This document shows, piece by piece, positions 15,502 to 23,541 of a stretch of DNA of 64,000 nt (the stretch's first letter is position 1; each line of letters opens with the position of its first letter). A program made the translations under genes and the position numbers. The notes beneath the pieces were generated by a model that did no database searches, was not told where the DNA came from, and saw nothing but the letters and a program-made list of their open reading frames with translations. The stretch spans positions 1-64,000 of the forward strand of contig NZ_JAAJBT010000006.1 of the NCBI RefSeq assembly GCF_011392115.1, read 5' to 3'. Origin of the DNA: Flavobacterium difficile. GTDB taxonomy: Bacteria; Bacteroidota; Bacteroidia; Flavobacteriales; Flavobacteriaceae.

Positions 15502-16836
15502 TTATGCTGGTACTTTTACAAATTCCATTCGTACCAAACCGTCATCATCAATTTTGGTTAGGGTAATTTCGTGTAAGGTATTCGCTAATTCTGGGTTCCA
15601 AGGTGTTTTTACTTTTACGTAATTTTCGGTGAAACCAGTAATGTAACCTTCTTTGTTTTCGTTTTCAAATAAAACGGTTCTGGTGGTGCCTAACTGACTT
15701 TCGTAAAAAGCTCTGCGTTTTTTTACAGATAGTCCGCGTAACATTTTACTACGTTTGCTTCTTACGTTGGCTGGTACGGCGCCAGGCATATTGGCAGCTT
15801 CTGTATTGTCGCGCTCACTATACGTAAATACGTGCAAATACGAAATGTCCATTTCATTTAAATAGTTGTACGTATCTAAAAAGTGTTCGTCGGTTTCACC
15901 AGGAAATCCTACAATTACATCCACACCAATACACGCGTGTGGCATCACTTCTTTAATTTTATTTACGCGTTCCGTATAAATTTCACGTTGGTAACGACGC
16001 TTCATTTTTCCTAATAGCTCATTGTTTCCACTTTGTAAGGGAATATGAAAATGCGGGACAAACGTTCTACTTTTGCTTACAAATTCTATGGTTTCGTTTT
16101 TTAGTAAATTAGGTTCGATACTTGAAATTCTTAATCTTTCAATACCTTCCACTTTGTCTAATTCTTGTACTAATTCTAAAAACGTATGTTCGTGTTTTTT
16201 GTTTCCGAATTCTCCTTTACCGTAATCGCCAATATTTACGCCAGTTAATACAATTTCTTTGATGTTTTGCTCTGAAATTTCTTTGGCGTTTTTCATTACA
16301 TTTTCCAACGCATCACTTCTAGAAATTCCACGCGCTAACGGAATCGTACAATACGTACATTTATAATCGCAACCATCTTGTACTTTTAGGAACGCACGGG
16401 TTCTGTCGCCAATAGAATAACTTCCGACATAAAAATCGGCTTCTTCAATTTCGCAACTGTGCACTTCGCCCATATCGTTTTTGGACAAGTCGTTAATGTA
16501 ATCGGTGATTTTAAATTTTTCTGTCGCACCCAAAACCAAATCTACACCATCCACTGCGGCTAATTCTTCGGGTTTCAATTGCGCATAACAACCTACGGCG
16601 GCTACAAAAGCTTTGTCGTTTAGTTTCATGGCTTTTTTTACCACTTGTTTGAATTGCTTGTCTGCATTTTCTGTTACCGAACAGGTGTTAATAACATATA
16701 TATCAGCCACTTCTTCAAAATCTACTCTGTCAAAACCTTCGTCTTTGAAGTTTCTGGCAATGGTAGAAGTTTCCGAAAAATTCAGTTTACAACCCAGTGT
16801 ATAAAAAGCTACTTTTTTTCTATCAGACATAATCAT
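15502..16836 (-). CDS. mtaB: tRNA t6A37 methylthiotransferase MtaB
   Basis: Radical SAM enzyme that adds a methylthio group to t6A at position 37 of ANN-decoding tRNAs. The 444 residues show the UPF0004 N-terminal domain with its three cluster cysteines (FYTLGCKLNFSE, INTCSVTE, VGCYAQ), the radical SAM motif CDYKCTYCTIPLARG, PLQSGNNELLGKMKRRY and VIVGFPGETDEHF, and a C-terminal TRAM-like part. The CKLN and IPLARG variants separate MtaB from MiaB and RimO. ATGs at 16836 and 16830 are both possible. It has its own promoter with a leader of about 105 nt. Confidence 0.95.
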   Translation of the reverse strand: MIMSDRKKVAFYTLGCKLNFSETSTIARNFKDEGFDRVDFEEVADIYVINTCSVTENADKQFKQVVKKAMKLNDKAFVAAVGCYAQLKPEELAAVDGVDLVLGATEKFKITDYINDLSKNDMGEVHSCEIEEADFYVGSYSIGDRTRAFLKVQDGCDYKCTYCTIPLARGISRSDALENVMKNAKEISEQNIKEIVLTGVNIGDYGKGEFGNKKHEHTFLELVQELDKVEGIERLRISSIEPNLLKNETIEFVSKSRTFVPHFHIPLQSGNNELLGKMKRRYQREIYTERVNKIKEVMPHACIGVDVIVGFPGETDEHFLDTYNYLNEMDISYLHVFTYSERDNTEAANMPGAVPANVRSKRSKMLRGLSVKKRRAFYESQLGTTRTVLFENENKEGYITGFTENYVKVKTPWNPELANTLHEITLTKIDDDGLVRMEFVKVPA

Positions 16837-16948
16837 TTTCTTTGGGCGTGCCCTTTCAGGTCGTGCTATCCGTTACAATCTTTTTTTATGTCTTGAAAAA
16901 AGCCACAAAAAAAGGATTTTCACTCTTATCACTCACGCAAATCGGTTG

Positions 16949-16956
16949 CAAAATTA
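16949..16956 (-). promoter_or_regulatory. TAnnTTTG -7 element for mtaB
   Basis: Minus-strand TAATTTTG lies 112 bp before the mtaB start, implying an untranslated leader of roughly 100 nt, long for this window. Confidence 0.55.
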
Positions 16957-16997
16957 CGTTTTTTTTAATTATTGAACAATTGTTTGTTTTTAGCTTT

Positions 16998-17143
16998 CCT
17001 GCAAGGTTTTCAAAACCTTGTAGGTATTTTGAAATAAATTGTTTTTATATCTTAGCGTTTTGTTTCTCTGATGATGTGATTAAGAAGAGAAATTGCTGTA
17101 ATGTTTTAGATTAAAACCTACAAGGTTTTGGAAACCTTGCAGG
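16998..17143. repeat. Pair of inverted palindromes (BIME-like)
   Basis: Two 27-bp palindromes, 16998-17024 (CCTGCAAGGTTTT ... CCTTGTAGG) and 17117-17143 (CCTACAAGGTTTT ... CCTTGCAGG). The second is the reverse complement of the first with one mismatch, so they form a larger inverted repeat around a 92-bp AT-rich core. Similar palindromes are, to my knowledge, dispersed in flavobacteria. Confidence 0.8.
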
Positions 17144-17236
17144 ATTTGTAACTCAAGAAAATAGAGCTCAAAAACGATTGTATTTTTCATTTTAAAGTAG
17201 AACTTGATTTAAGGATTGTCCTCCTGAGGATTTGAT

Positions 17237-17392
17237 ACTAAGAGGAGAAACGATAGTTTCGGAAAAAAAGAGTCTAAAAACATCTTTTGAAACCAAAACG
17301 TCGATACAGCCCTGGGTGCAGTGGCATCCTATTTGTAGAAAGGAAAAAGGAAGGAAACAAATAGATATAACGGAACACAGGACTAAAAGTGA
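17237..17392 (+). ncRNA. Candidate structured RNA (Flavo-1-like)
   Basis: The stretch contains CGATACAGCCCTGG, GTGGCATCCTATTTGT, then AACAAATAGATATAACGGA and CAGGACTAAAAG. CTATTTGT (17329-17336) pairs with ACAAATAG (17357-17364), and CCTG (17311-17314) pairs with CAGG (17378-17381). I remember this wording, with variable loop between the paired arms, from many flavobacterial intergenic regions, and it fits my recollection of the Flavo-1 RNA motif; the name is uncertain. Strand and limits are inferred. Open frames here (17192-17465) have no protein character. The rest of the 722-bp gap holds repeats and the rpmE2 promoter. Confidence 0.45.
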
Positions 17393-17444
17393 ATTAAAAA
17401 ACAAAAATTCTGCTGCATACACTTGGAAATTGATAAATAAGTAT

Positions 17445-17452
17445 TACATTTG
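17445..17452 (+). promoter_or_regulatory. TAnnTTTG -7 element for rpmE2
   Basis: TACATTTG with TTG at 17423-17425, 19 bp upstream, as -33. It leaves a leader of about 100 nt before the L31 start. Confidence 0.65.
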
Positions 17453-17490
17453 CACCCTGAAATAAAAACAAAATTAACAAAAGGTTATAA

Positions 17491-17519
17491 GGCGTTTACA
17501 CCTTTTTATGTAAAAAGCC
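17491..17519 (+). promoter_or_regulatory. Hairpin in the rpmE2 leader
   Basis: GGC and TTTAC pair with GTAAA and GCC around a pyrimidine-rich loop, within the predicted 5' UTR. Ribosomal-protein leaders often carry such structures for feedback control; a role here is inference. Confidence 0.4.
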
Positions 17520-17558
17520 GCGAAACAAATTATAATCATACATTTAAAGATTTACAAA

Positions 17559-17813
17559 ATGAGAAAAGGAATTCACCCAGAAAATTACAGATTAGTCGCT
17601 TTTAAAGACATGTCTAACGATGACGTATTCATCACAAAATCAACAGTTGAAACTAAAGAAACTATCGTACACGAAGGTGTAGAATATCCAGTTTTCAAAA
17701 TGGAGATTTCTAGAACGTCTCACCCTTTTTACACAGGTAAATCTAAACTTATTGATACTGCAGGTCGTATTGATAAATTCAAAACTAAATACGCTAAATT
17801 CGATAAAAAATAA
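17559..17813 (+). CDS. rpmE2: Ribosomal protein L31, type B
   Basis: The 84-residue product is L31 type B: MRKGIHPENYRLVAFKDMSN, then EGVEYPVFKMEISRTSHPFY, TGKSKLIDTAGRIDKFKTKY. It lacks the zinc-binding cysteines of type A L31, as expected for this paralogue, and sits on the large subunit near the central protuberance. It has a full-consensus promoter, a structured leader and a terminator, so it is a single-gene unit. The GlmU-like gene 143 bp downstream probably has its own start signal. Confidence 0.97.
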   Translation: MRKGIHPENYRLVAFKDMSNDDVFITKSTVETKETIVHEGVEYPVFKMEISRTSHPFYTGKSKLIDTAGRIDKFKTKYAKFDKK

Positions 17814-17834
17814 TATCCAATTTATCTATCATAC

Positions 17835-17862
17835 AAAACCTCGATTTATTCGGGGTTTTTTT
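17835..17862 (+). terminator. Terminator of rpmE2
   Basis: AAAACCTCGA pairs with TCGGGGTTTT (with G-T pairs) over a short loop, followed by a T run. Confidence 0.75.
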
Positions 17863-17956
17863 ATTTTTATAAGTCAAATTTCTTTGTAAATTTGAATCGT
17901 TAGGTTTTCAAACAAAACCTTTAAATATTAAACGAAAAAACTTTTAAACTTATCTC

Positions 17957-19129
17957 ATGAACTACATACTTTTTGATGGTCCGCATCGTAACGCTCTATT
18001 ACCTTTTACTTTTACTAGACCAGTTGCCGATATTCGTGTGGGGATTTTAACCATTCGCGAAAAATGGGAAAAACATTTGGGATATACGACCACTACAGTT
18101 ACCGAAGAATATTTGTCCGACAAATGGCCTATGGTAGAAATGGAACACAACGTGATGATTAACGCGTCGTTTTTACCGAATGAAATTTTGGTGGAAATGG
18201 TAAAGAATTTAGAGTTAAATCAAGCGATTTTCCAAGACGAAGAAGTAGTGGCATTTTATGCGAAAGAAGGAGAAGAAGTAGATTTTGATGCTTTTGAAAG
18301 TATTGAATTTACAGAAGAATGTATCAAAATAGAAAACACTTGGGATATTTTCCAAAAAAATGAAGCAGCCATTCGCGAAGATTTTGAATTGCTAACAGAA
18401 GACAGAACATCACAACCGATTCCTAAATCGGTAAACGTATTATCACCCGAACATATTTTTATAGAAGAAGGCGCGAAGTTAGAATTCGTAACTTTAAACG
18501 CTTCAACAGGACCCATTTACATCGGTAAAAATGCAGAAATTATGGAAGGTTCTGTCATTCGTGGACCTTTTGCCTTATGCGAATCGGGTAGAGTGAAATT
18601 GGCTACAAAAGTGTATGGCGCTACAACAGTTGGACCACATTCTGTAATTGGTGGTGAAGTGAATAATTCGGTTTTATTTGGGTATTCGAATAAAGGGCAT
18701 GATGGTTTTTTAGGTAATGCTGTTTTAGGCGAATGGTGTAATATTGGAGCTGATAGCAATAACAGTAATTTGAAAAATAATTACGAACCTGTCAAATTGT
18801 GGAGTTATGAAACGGAGAATTTTGCTCAGACAGGCTTACAGTTTTGCGGATTGATGATGGGCGATCACAGTAAATGTGGTATAAATACGATGTTTAACAC
18901 TGGAACCGTTGTAGGCGTAAGTACCAACATTTTTGGCGCTGGATTTCCGAGAAATTTTGTACCAAGTTTTAGTTGGGGCGGCGCATCAGGATTTACAACT
19001 TATGTTACCAAAAAAGCGTTTGAAACCGCTAAAATCGTAATGGCAAGACGAAATGTGGAATTTTCAGAAGAAGATGCTAAAATTTTAGAACACGTTTTTG
19101 AGGAAACAAAAAAATATAGAAAAGAGTAA
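17957..19129 (+). CDS. GlmU-like sugar nucleotidyl/acyltransferase
   Basis: This 390-residue protein belongs to the Bacteroidota GlmU-family group (the alternative GlmU type). It starts MNYILFDGPHRNALLPFTFT, carries a weak nucleotidyltransferase-like N-terminal domain and then a left-handed beta-helix of hexapeptide repeats from about residue 155 (IGKNAEIMEGSVIRGPF, KVYGATTVGPHSVIGGEV, NSVLFGYSNKGHDGFLGNA). Family members are thought to help make UDP-GlcNAc for peptidoglycan and lipopolysaccharide. The classical GlmU pyrophosphorylase loop (LAAGxGTRM) is absent. The stop codon overlaps the next gene's ATG by one base. Confidence 0.88.
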   Translation: MNYILFDGPHRNALLPFTFTRPVADIRVGILTIREKWEKHLGYTTTTVTEEYLSDKWPMVEMEHNVMINASFLPNEILVEMVKNLELNQAIFQDEEVVAFYAKEGEEVDFDAFESIEFTEECIKIENTWDIFQKNEAAIREDFELLTEDRTSQPIPKSVNVLSPEHIFIEEGAKLEFVTLNASTGPIYIGKNAEIMEGSVIRGPFALCESGRVKLATKVYGATTVGPHSVIGGEVNNSVLFGYSNKGHDGFLGNAVLGEWCNIGADSNNSNLKNNYEPVKLWSYETENFAQTGLQFCGLMMGDHSKCGINTMFNTGTVVGVSTNIFGAGFPRNFVPSFSWGGASGFTTYVTKKAFETAKIVMARRNVEFSEEDAKILEHVFEETKKYRKE

Positions 19130-19446
19130 TGGAGTTTTGGGTGATTGACTTAATCGTTTTTATAATCTCTGCTTTTTATATTTATAATATATCTTATTAT
19201 TATGATTATAGATATGTAGGGAATGTCATACGGTTTGCTTTTGTCTATTATTTTTTTTGCAATTTATTATTAAAGAAGATTTTAGAACATTTTATTAATC
19301 AAGAAGAGATTTCAATGAATTATACTATTCTATCATTTATTGTCTGTTTGATTATTTGTGTTTTATTTAGAATTTATTTAGTCAGCAAATTTGGTAAAGA
19401 AGAACGTTTTGCCAATACAGAGGAAATTGAAGATATTGGTAATTAA
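19129..19446 (+). CDS. Small membrane protein, unknown
   Basis: A 105-residue hydrophobic protein with three likely membrane helices (about residues 4-24, 30-47 and 64-85) and a short charged C-terminal tail (KFGKEERFANTEEIEDIGN). I recognise no family. Its ATG overlaps the stop of the GlmU-like gene, and the next small membrane gene begins 11 bp after it, so all three are probably co-transcribed. It is rich in Tyr, Phe and Ile, which is ordinary for membrane proteins in a genome this AT-rich. Confidence 0.7.
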   Translation: MEFWVIDLIVFIISAFYIYNISYYYDYRYVGNVIRFAFVYYFFCNLLLKKILEHFINQEEISMNYTILSFIVCLIICVLFRIYLVSKFGKEERFANTEEIEDIGN

Positions 19447-19457
19447 AGAGAAAAAAT

Positions 19458-19784
19458 ATGATAGGAATTTTATTAATATATTGGGTAGGAAAGTTTTTTT
19501 ATGAATTAGCACAAACGTATACTAAAAGTAAATGGGGATTTGCTATTTTAGGTTTAGTGGTTTATTTTGGAAGTCAATTGGTATTGGGATTTGTTTTAGC
19601 TGTTTTTAATGATCTTTTAGCATTAGGCATCGATTTCGAAAATAATTATGGAATCAATTTATTAGGAATTCCGGTTGGAATTTTAGCTTGTTATATCCTT
19701 TATCATTATTTACAAAAGAAATGGAAAAAAGAATACATTAATCCTTTATCTGAGATTGATTCTATTGGAGTTTCAAATGAATAA
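19458..19784 (+). CDS. Small membrane protein, unknown
   Basis: A 108-residue protein with perhaps three membrane helices (about 1-18, 25-50, 65-86) and a charged C-terminal tail ending near SEIDSIGVSNE. A similar helix-plus-acidic-tail layout is seen in the preceding gene (tails EEIEDIGN and SEIDSIGVSNE), so the two may be diverged paralogues. No known domain. Last gene of the GlmU-like transcript; a strong hairpin with T run follows. Confidence 0.7.
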   Translation: MIGILLIYWVGKFFYELAQTYTKSKWGFAILGLVVYFGSQLVLGFVLAVFNDLLALGIDFENNYGINLLGIPVGILACYILYHYLQKKWKKEYINPLSEIDSIGVSNE

Positions 19785-19791
19785 ATAAGCT

Positions 19792-19841
19792 AAAAAAACC
19801 GCAGATTCACAGATTATTATGTCTTGTATTTGCGGTTTTTT
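19792..19841. terminator. Terminator after the GlmU-like operon
   Basis: AAAAAACCGCA pairs with TGCGGTTTTTT. The long loop includes GATTCACAGATT, like other palindromic repeats of the region. It lies between convergent genes and has T runs on both strands. Confidence 0.75.
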
Positions 19842-19888
19842 GTTTGTTTTTAAATAGTGTGAAACGCCTTAAAATGGGTTTTGAAACG

Positions 19889-20296
19889 TTAATTAGCTTC
19901 TGTATACTTTTTAAAATTATCCAAAATCATTTGCCAACCAGCTTGTTGTAATTCTTCTGAATTTTCTGTTTCAGGATCAAATTTTTCTACTACTTCTATG
20001 CCATTTTCAGTTTCTTTGAAAGTGACAAATATTTTTCTGTCGTCTTCTAAAAGGTAACTAATTTTTGAATGTTCTTCAATTTCTGTATAAGTTCCACTAA
20101 AATCGAAACTCATTTCTCCATTTTTAGCAGCCATGGTGTAAGCAAACGATTTTCCGATTTCTAATTGGTTTTCTGCTTTTGGACAATGCCAATCGTCGCT
20201 TGCGAAATTCCAATTTGTAACGTGTTTTGGGTTGGTGAAGTATTCCCAAACTTGGGCTAATGTTTTGCTTTTGATTGTGGTGCTAACGGTTATCAT
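19889..20296 (-). CDS. SRPBCC (START-like) family protein
   Basis: A 135-residue protein of the Bet v 1/START-like superfamily, AHSA1 type. Landmarks are the first strand (ITVSTTIKSKTLAQVWEYFT), NPKHVTNWNFASDDWHCP, the strand GEMSFDFSGTYTEIEEHSKI and the C-terminal helix GWQMILDNFKKYTE. Such proteins hold a hydrophobic ligand in a cavity; the ligand here is unknown. It has no membrane segment. It stands alone on the minus strand, with a palindromic element upstream. Confidence 0.85.
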   Translation of the reverse strand: MITVSTTIKSKTLAQVWEYFTNPKHVTNWNFASDDWHCPKAENQLEIGKSFAYTMAAKNGEMSFDFSGTYTEIEEHSKISYLLEDDRKIFVTFKETENGIEVVEKFDPETENSEELQQAGWQMILDNFKKYTEAN

Positions 20297-20364
20297 AGTT
20301 ATAAATTTTTTACTCCTTTGGAGTAATTAATGATTGTTTTACTGTTCTTTTCAAAATATTTTTA

Positions 20365-20416
20365 AACACAGATTGAAGAAATTCTAGTAATTTTTATAAT
20401 TTCTTTAATCCGTGTT
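20365..20416. repeat. Palindromic element upstream of SRPBCC gene
   Basis: AACACAGATTGAAGAAATT (20365-20383) pairs with AATTTCTTTAATCCGTGTT (20398-20416) except for two positions. It may terminate selO transcripts; the CACAGATT...AATCCGTG wording is typical of dispersed palindromes I associate with flavobacteria. Confidence 0.6.
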
Positions 20417-20447
20417 GTTTCACTTTCTTATTCTTTAAAAATCTAAA

Positions 20448-22013
20448 TTAAGAACTACAACTCAACATCGAACTTCCAATTTTTTGTCGGGCCCAATCGG
20501 GTCTTTTGGCGAACCATTTTTCCATTTCAGGTTGTTCTTCGTATGGATTTAAAAGTAACTTATACAATTCATCAATTAGAGCATACTCTTCATTTTCGGC
20601 TAATTCAATCGCCATTTGCGCCATATAATTGCGTAAAACATATTTCGGGTTGCATGCATTTAAATTTAGTTTTCGTTCATCATCTGAAGTTGTGTCTTCT
20701 TTTAAAATAGCTAAATATTGAGCAAACCAAAAATGCCAGGTTTCTAATATGATTCCAGTTACTTCTTCAGGTTTATAAAAAGCTAAGTGGATTTTAGAAA
20801 CACAATCTTCAACCGAATCCGCTTTGTTGATTTGATTTAAATTTCTGAAAAAGATGGTATAATCGGTTTCAGTCTGTTCTAAATTGTATAATATTTGTTG
20901 AATCAATTTATCTGTTTCTTCGGTTTTAGAAGTAATTCCGAGTTTTTTTAGCATCATTTCTGAGAAATCTTCGTCGTATTTTTTGGCAAAATTATTCAGA
21001 ATCGTTTCTAAAGGTTCAGCTTCTTCAATTAATGGATATAAAGCATTCGCCAATTGGTATAAATTCCACAAAGCAATATTGGCTTGGTTGCCATAACGGT
21101 ATCTTTTGCCTTCCGCATCGGTAGTGTTAGGCGTCCAATTTGGGTTAAAATCTTCTAACCAGCCGTAAGGTCCATAATCAATTGTGATCCCGTGAATGCT
21201 CATGTTATCGGTATTCATCACACCATGAACAAACCCAACGCGTTGCCAATGAACAATCATTTCTCTTGTTTTTTCGGCAACATGTTTAAAAAATGCTATA
21301 TATTTTTCTTTTCCTTCCGATTGAATTTCAGGATAATAGTTTGAAATTGTATAATCAGCTAGTAGTTTTAAATTTTCGATATCATTTTGAGAAGAAAACA
21401 GTTCGAAACTACCAAAGCGAATGAAGCTTGGTGCAATTCGGCATACTATCGCACCTTTTTCCATAGCTGGATTTCCATTGTACATGACATCTCGTAACAC
21501 TTCATCTCCAGTTAAAGTTAAAGACAAAGATCGAGTAGTGGGAACGCCCAAATGAAACATAGCTTCGCTACATAAATGTTCACGAATGGAAGAACGCAAA
21601 ACAGCCAATCCATCTGCACGACGGGAATATGGTGTGGCTCCAGCTCCTTTTAGTTGTAAAGTAAATGTTTGATGGTTGTGTTCTATTTCTCCTAAAACAA
21701 TGGCTCTTCCATCGCCTAATTGTCCGGCCCAATTTCCGAATTGATGTCCGGCATAATTCATGGCAAAAGGTTTGGAATTGCTAACAATTGCAGCACCAGA
21801 TACTAAATGTAAAAAGGTTTCCGATTGAATAAAATCATCTGAAAAACCAATTAAATTTTGTACTTCTTTTGAAATGTGTAGCAATTTGGGATTGCTTGGA
21901 ATCCTGGGTTTTACATACGAAAAAGCAGCTTTTGGTACTTGTCGCGTGTAATTTTCTTCGATAGCATCTGAAGGTAAATTAGTGGTGAATTTATGTAAGA
22001 ATTGAATAGACAT
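20448..22013 (-). CDS. selO: SelO family protein adenylyltransferase (YdiU)
   Basis: SelO is a pseudokinase that binds ATP upside down and transfers AMP to Ser, Thr or Tyr of target proteins in response to redox stress. The sequence keeps the family blocks: FAMNYAGHQFGNWAGQLGDG, LKGAGATPYSRRADGLAVLR, VLRDVMYNGNP, VHGVMNTDNMSIHGITIDYG and the late RNYMAQMAIE. A selenocysteine or cysteine near the C-terminus is usual; the protein ends MLSCSS. Starting at 22013 gives 521 residues; an upstream ATG at 22034 lies inside the promoter -7 element and is therefore rejected. Confidence 0.94.
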   Translation of the reverse strand: MSIQFLHKFTTNLPSDAIEENYTRQVPKAAFSYVKPRIPSNPKLLHISKEVQNLIGFSDDFIQSETFLHLVSGAAIVSNSKPFAMNYAGHQFGNWAGQLGDGRAIVLGEIEHNHQTFTLQLKGAGATPYSRRADGLAVLRSSIREHLCSEAMFHLGVPTTRSLSLTLTGDEVLRDVMYNGNPAMEKGAIVCRIAPSFIRFGSFELFSSQNDIENLKLLADYTISNYYPEIQSEGKEKYIAFFKHVAEKTREMIVHWQRVGFVHGVMNTDNMSIHGITIDYGPYGWLEDFNPNWTPNTTDAEGKRYRYGNQANIALWNLYQLANALYPLIEEAEPLETILNNFAKKYDEDFSEMMLKKLGITSKTEETDKLIQQILYNLEQTETDYTIFFRNLNQINKADSVEDCVSKIHLAFYKPEEVTGIILETWHFWFAQYLAILKEDTTSDDERKLNLNACNPKYVLRNYMAQMAIELAENEEYALIDELYKLLLNPYEEQPEMEKWFAKRPDWARQKIGSSMLSCSS

Positions 22014-22031
22014 GGATGTAAAATTGTCTTT

Positions 22032-22039
22032 CAAAAGTA
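22032..22039 (-). promoter_or_regulatory. TAnnTTTG -7 element for selO
   Basis: Minus-strand TACTTTTG ends 18 bp before the ATG at 22013. It lies between selO and the phosphatase gene, so selO can be expressed apart from the upstream operon. Confidence 0.6.
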
Positions 22040-22054
22040 CTTATAAATTTTAAA

Positions 22055-23149
22055 CTATTTTAAAGATTGGTATAGTTTTAAGAATTTTTTAGAATTTTCT
22101 CTTTCAGTTGAAAAGGCATGAATAACCATCGGTTTAGGTAATTTTTTAATCTTCTCGATAACTGCCTTTATTTTATCGTCTGAATCGGTAGCCAAAACAG
22201 AGAAATTATGAAATTCTTGATGGTGTTGTACGATAATTTTTTGCTCTTTTTCTATCCATTTAATTTCCTCAGGATGCTCTGGATTCATTAAATTCACAAC
22301 CGTTTTAATATTTGAATTTAAAAAGTAATGAAATAATTCTTCATCTGTAGGATAAGGTGTAAAATACACATCAGTAGAAACTACAAAAACAGGTCCTCTT
22401 TCAAAAGGTTTTTCCGTTTTTATTTTGTTGTGTTTGATGGTGCTTTTAACTAAAATTTGTTGGTTTTCTGCTTCTACAATTTTTTTAAAAACTCCAGCTC
22501 GGTCTTTACCTAAGCTGCAATGTACATAGTATTTACCTTTAGCAGTTTGTGCTAATTTTTTGATTTTTGCTATAGATTCTTCGTTTTCAGAAATCCATGG
22601 TAACATTGGTATTGAAATGACTTTTAAATCTAATGTTTTGGCAATTTCTTTTTCTTTATTAAGCAATACGGGTTCTGCAGGAACAACCATTGGGTGTAAT
22701 AAGGAAACTATCCCATCATAACCTTCTGCTTTAAGTTTTTTTAGTTTTTCTTCATTAGGATAAGGACCAAATTCGAAAGTGGTATTTTCATTTTTTGCAG
22801 CAGCAATATTTAAATCACTTGTGATTAAAATTTCTGGTTTAAACGTAAATATGCCTAATGAAATTCCAATAATTGTAATGGCAAAAAACACATAAATTCT
22901 TTTTAATAAAGTATTTTTATTCCAATAAAGATTTTGAATTTTATAAGCAAAAAATAGCGATAGAAGTATTAAAAGAAAAATAACTAACATTTGTAAATTA
23001 TTTTCTTTTAGACTATTCCACTCTTCTTGTTTAGCATAATCTGCTAACCATCTTGATGGACCAATTGTTAAAGATAGTAATCCAATTGGAATAAAAAGAG
23101 CTGCAGCAAAAATGCCATAAATTATAAAATTTAAAAACTTTGAATTCAT
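22055..23149 (-). CDS. Membrane protein with tandem dual-specificity-phosphatase domains
   Basis: Three membrane segments (about residues 8-30, 52-70 and 86-104) precede two homologous phosphatase-like domains. Domain 1 (about 120-230) starts FEFGPYPNEEKLKK and has an intact CX5R loop, H210-C211-SLGKD-R217-AG, so it is probably active. Domain 2 (about 252-364) starts VYFTPYPTDEELFHY and has HAFSTERE where the loop should be: the nucleophile Cys is replaced by Ala345 and the Arg is out of register, so it is probably inactive. The gene is last in a tight operon with a receiver, YaiO-like protein, GT2 and HEAT protein; the ATG lies five bases after the receiver stop codon. A role in controlling polysaccharide output is inferred from this context only. 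Confidence 0.85.
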   Translation of the reverse strand: MNSKFLNFIIYGIFAAALFIPIGLLSLTIGPSRWLADYAKQEEWNSLKENNLQMLVIFLLILLSLFFAYKIQNLYWNKNTLLKRIYVFFAITIIGISLGIFTFKPEILITSDLNIAAAKNENTTFEFGPYPNEEKLKKLKAEGYDGIVSLLHPMVVPAEPVLLNKEKEIAKTLDLKVISIPMLPWISENEESIAKIKKLAQTAKGKYYVHCSLGKDRAGVFKKIVEAENQQILVKSTIKHNKIKTEKPFERGPVFVVSTDVYFTPYPTDEELFHYFLNSNIKTVVNLMNPEHPEEIKWIEKEQKIIVQHHQEFHNFSVLATDSDDKIKAVIEKIKKLPKPMVIHAFSTERENSKKFLKLYQSLK

Positions 23150-23154
23150 ATCAC

Positions 23155-23523
23155 TTAATGGTGTAAGAAAAAGCGTTTTACTCGTAATACTAATTCTACA
23201 GGGTTAAAAGGTTTGGCAATTAAATCATCGGCACCTAATTTAAAGGCTTCAATAACAGTTAAATCTTCTTTTCCTAAAGAGGAAATAATAATTACTGGGA
23301 CATCAGGAAAATTAGCTTTTGCATAAGAAGTGATTTCTAACCCAGATTTATAGGGAAGCATAATATCGGTAATAATTAAATCTGGTAAATAAGAATTGAT
23401 TTTTTCCATTCCAATTAAGCCATCTTCTGCAAATTCTATTTGATATCCTTCTTTCTTTAGCAGAAATTCGATAATGTTTTTTATAATTTTATCATCTTCA
23501 ATGATAAGTATTTTATTAGTCAT
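23155..23523 (-). CDS. Stand-alone response regulator receiver
   Basis: A 122-residue CheY-like receiver with no output domain. It has the acidic pair D10-D11 (IIEDD), phospho-acceptor D53 (LIITDIMLP), the switch Ser (IIISS) and K104 (IAKPFNP). Such proteins signal by binding a partner. No histidine kinase lies in the operon; the CHASE4 hybrid kinase is 14 kb away and a link would be speculation. Sandwiched between the YaiO-like gene (18 bp) and the phosphatase gene (5 bp), it likely gates the GT2 enzyme or the export step. Confidence 0.93.
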   Translation of the reverse strand: MTNKILIIEDDKIIKNIIEFLLKKEGYQIEFAEDGLIGMEKINSYLPDLIITDIMLPYKSGLEITSYAKANFPDVPVIIISSLGKEDLTVIEAFKLGADDLIAKPFNPVELVLRVKRFFLHH

Positions 23524-23541
23524 TTTATAGTGTTTTTGGGG

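Noticed and set aside
16645..17114. Plus-strand open frames of 83-90 codons upstream of the mtaB gene
   Set aside because: They lie on the antisense strand of mtaB and its leader, with hydrophobic low-complexity translation.
17192..17465. Open frames of about 76 codons on both strands in the mtaB-rpmE2 gap
   Set aside because: They overlap each other and the candidate structured RNA, and lack protein character and relatives.
22014..22034. Upstream ATG for selO
   Set aside because: It overlaps the full-consensus TACTTTTG promoter, so it is not in the transcript.
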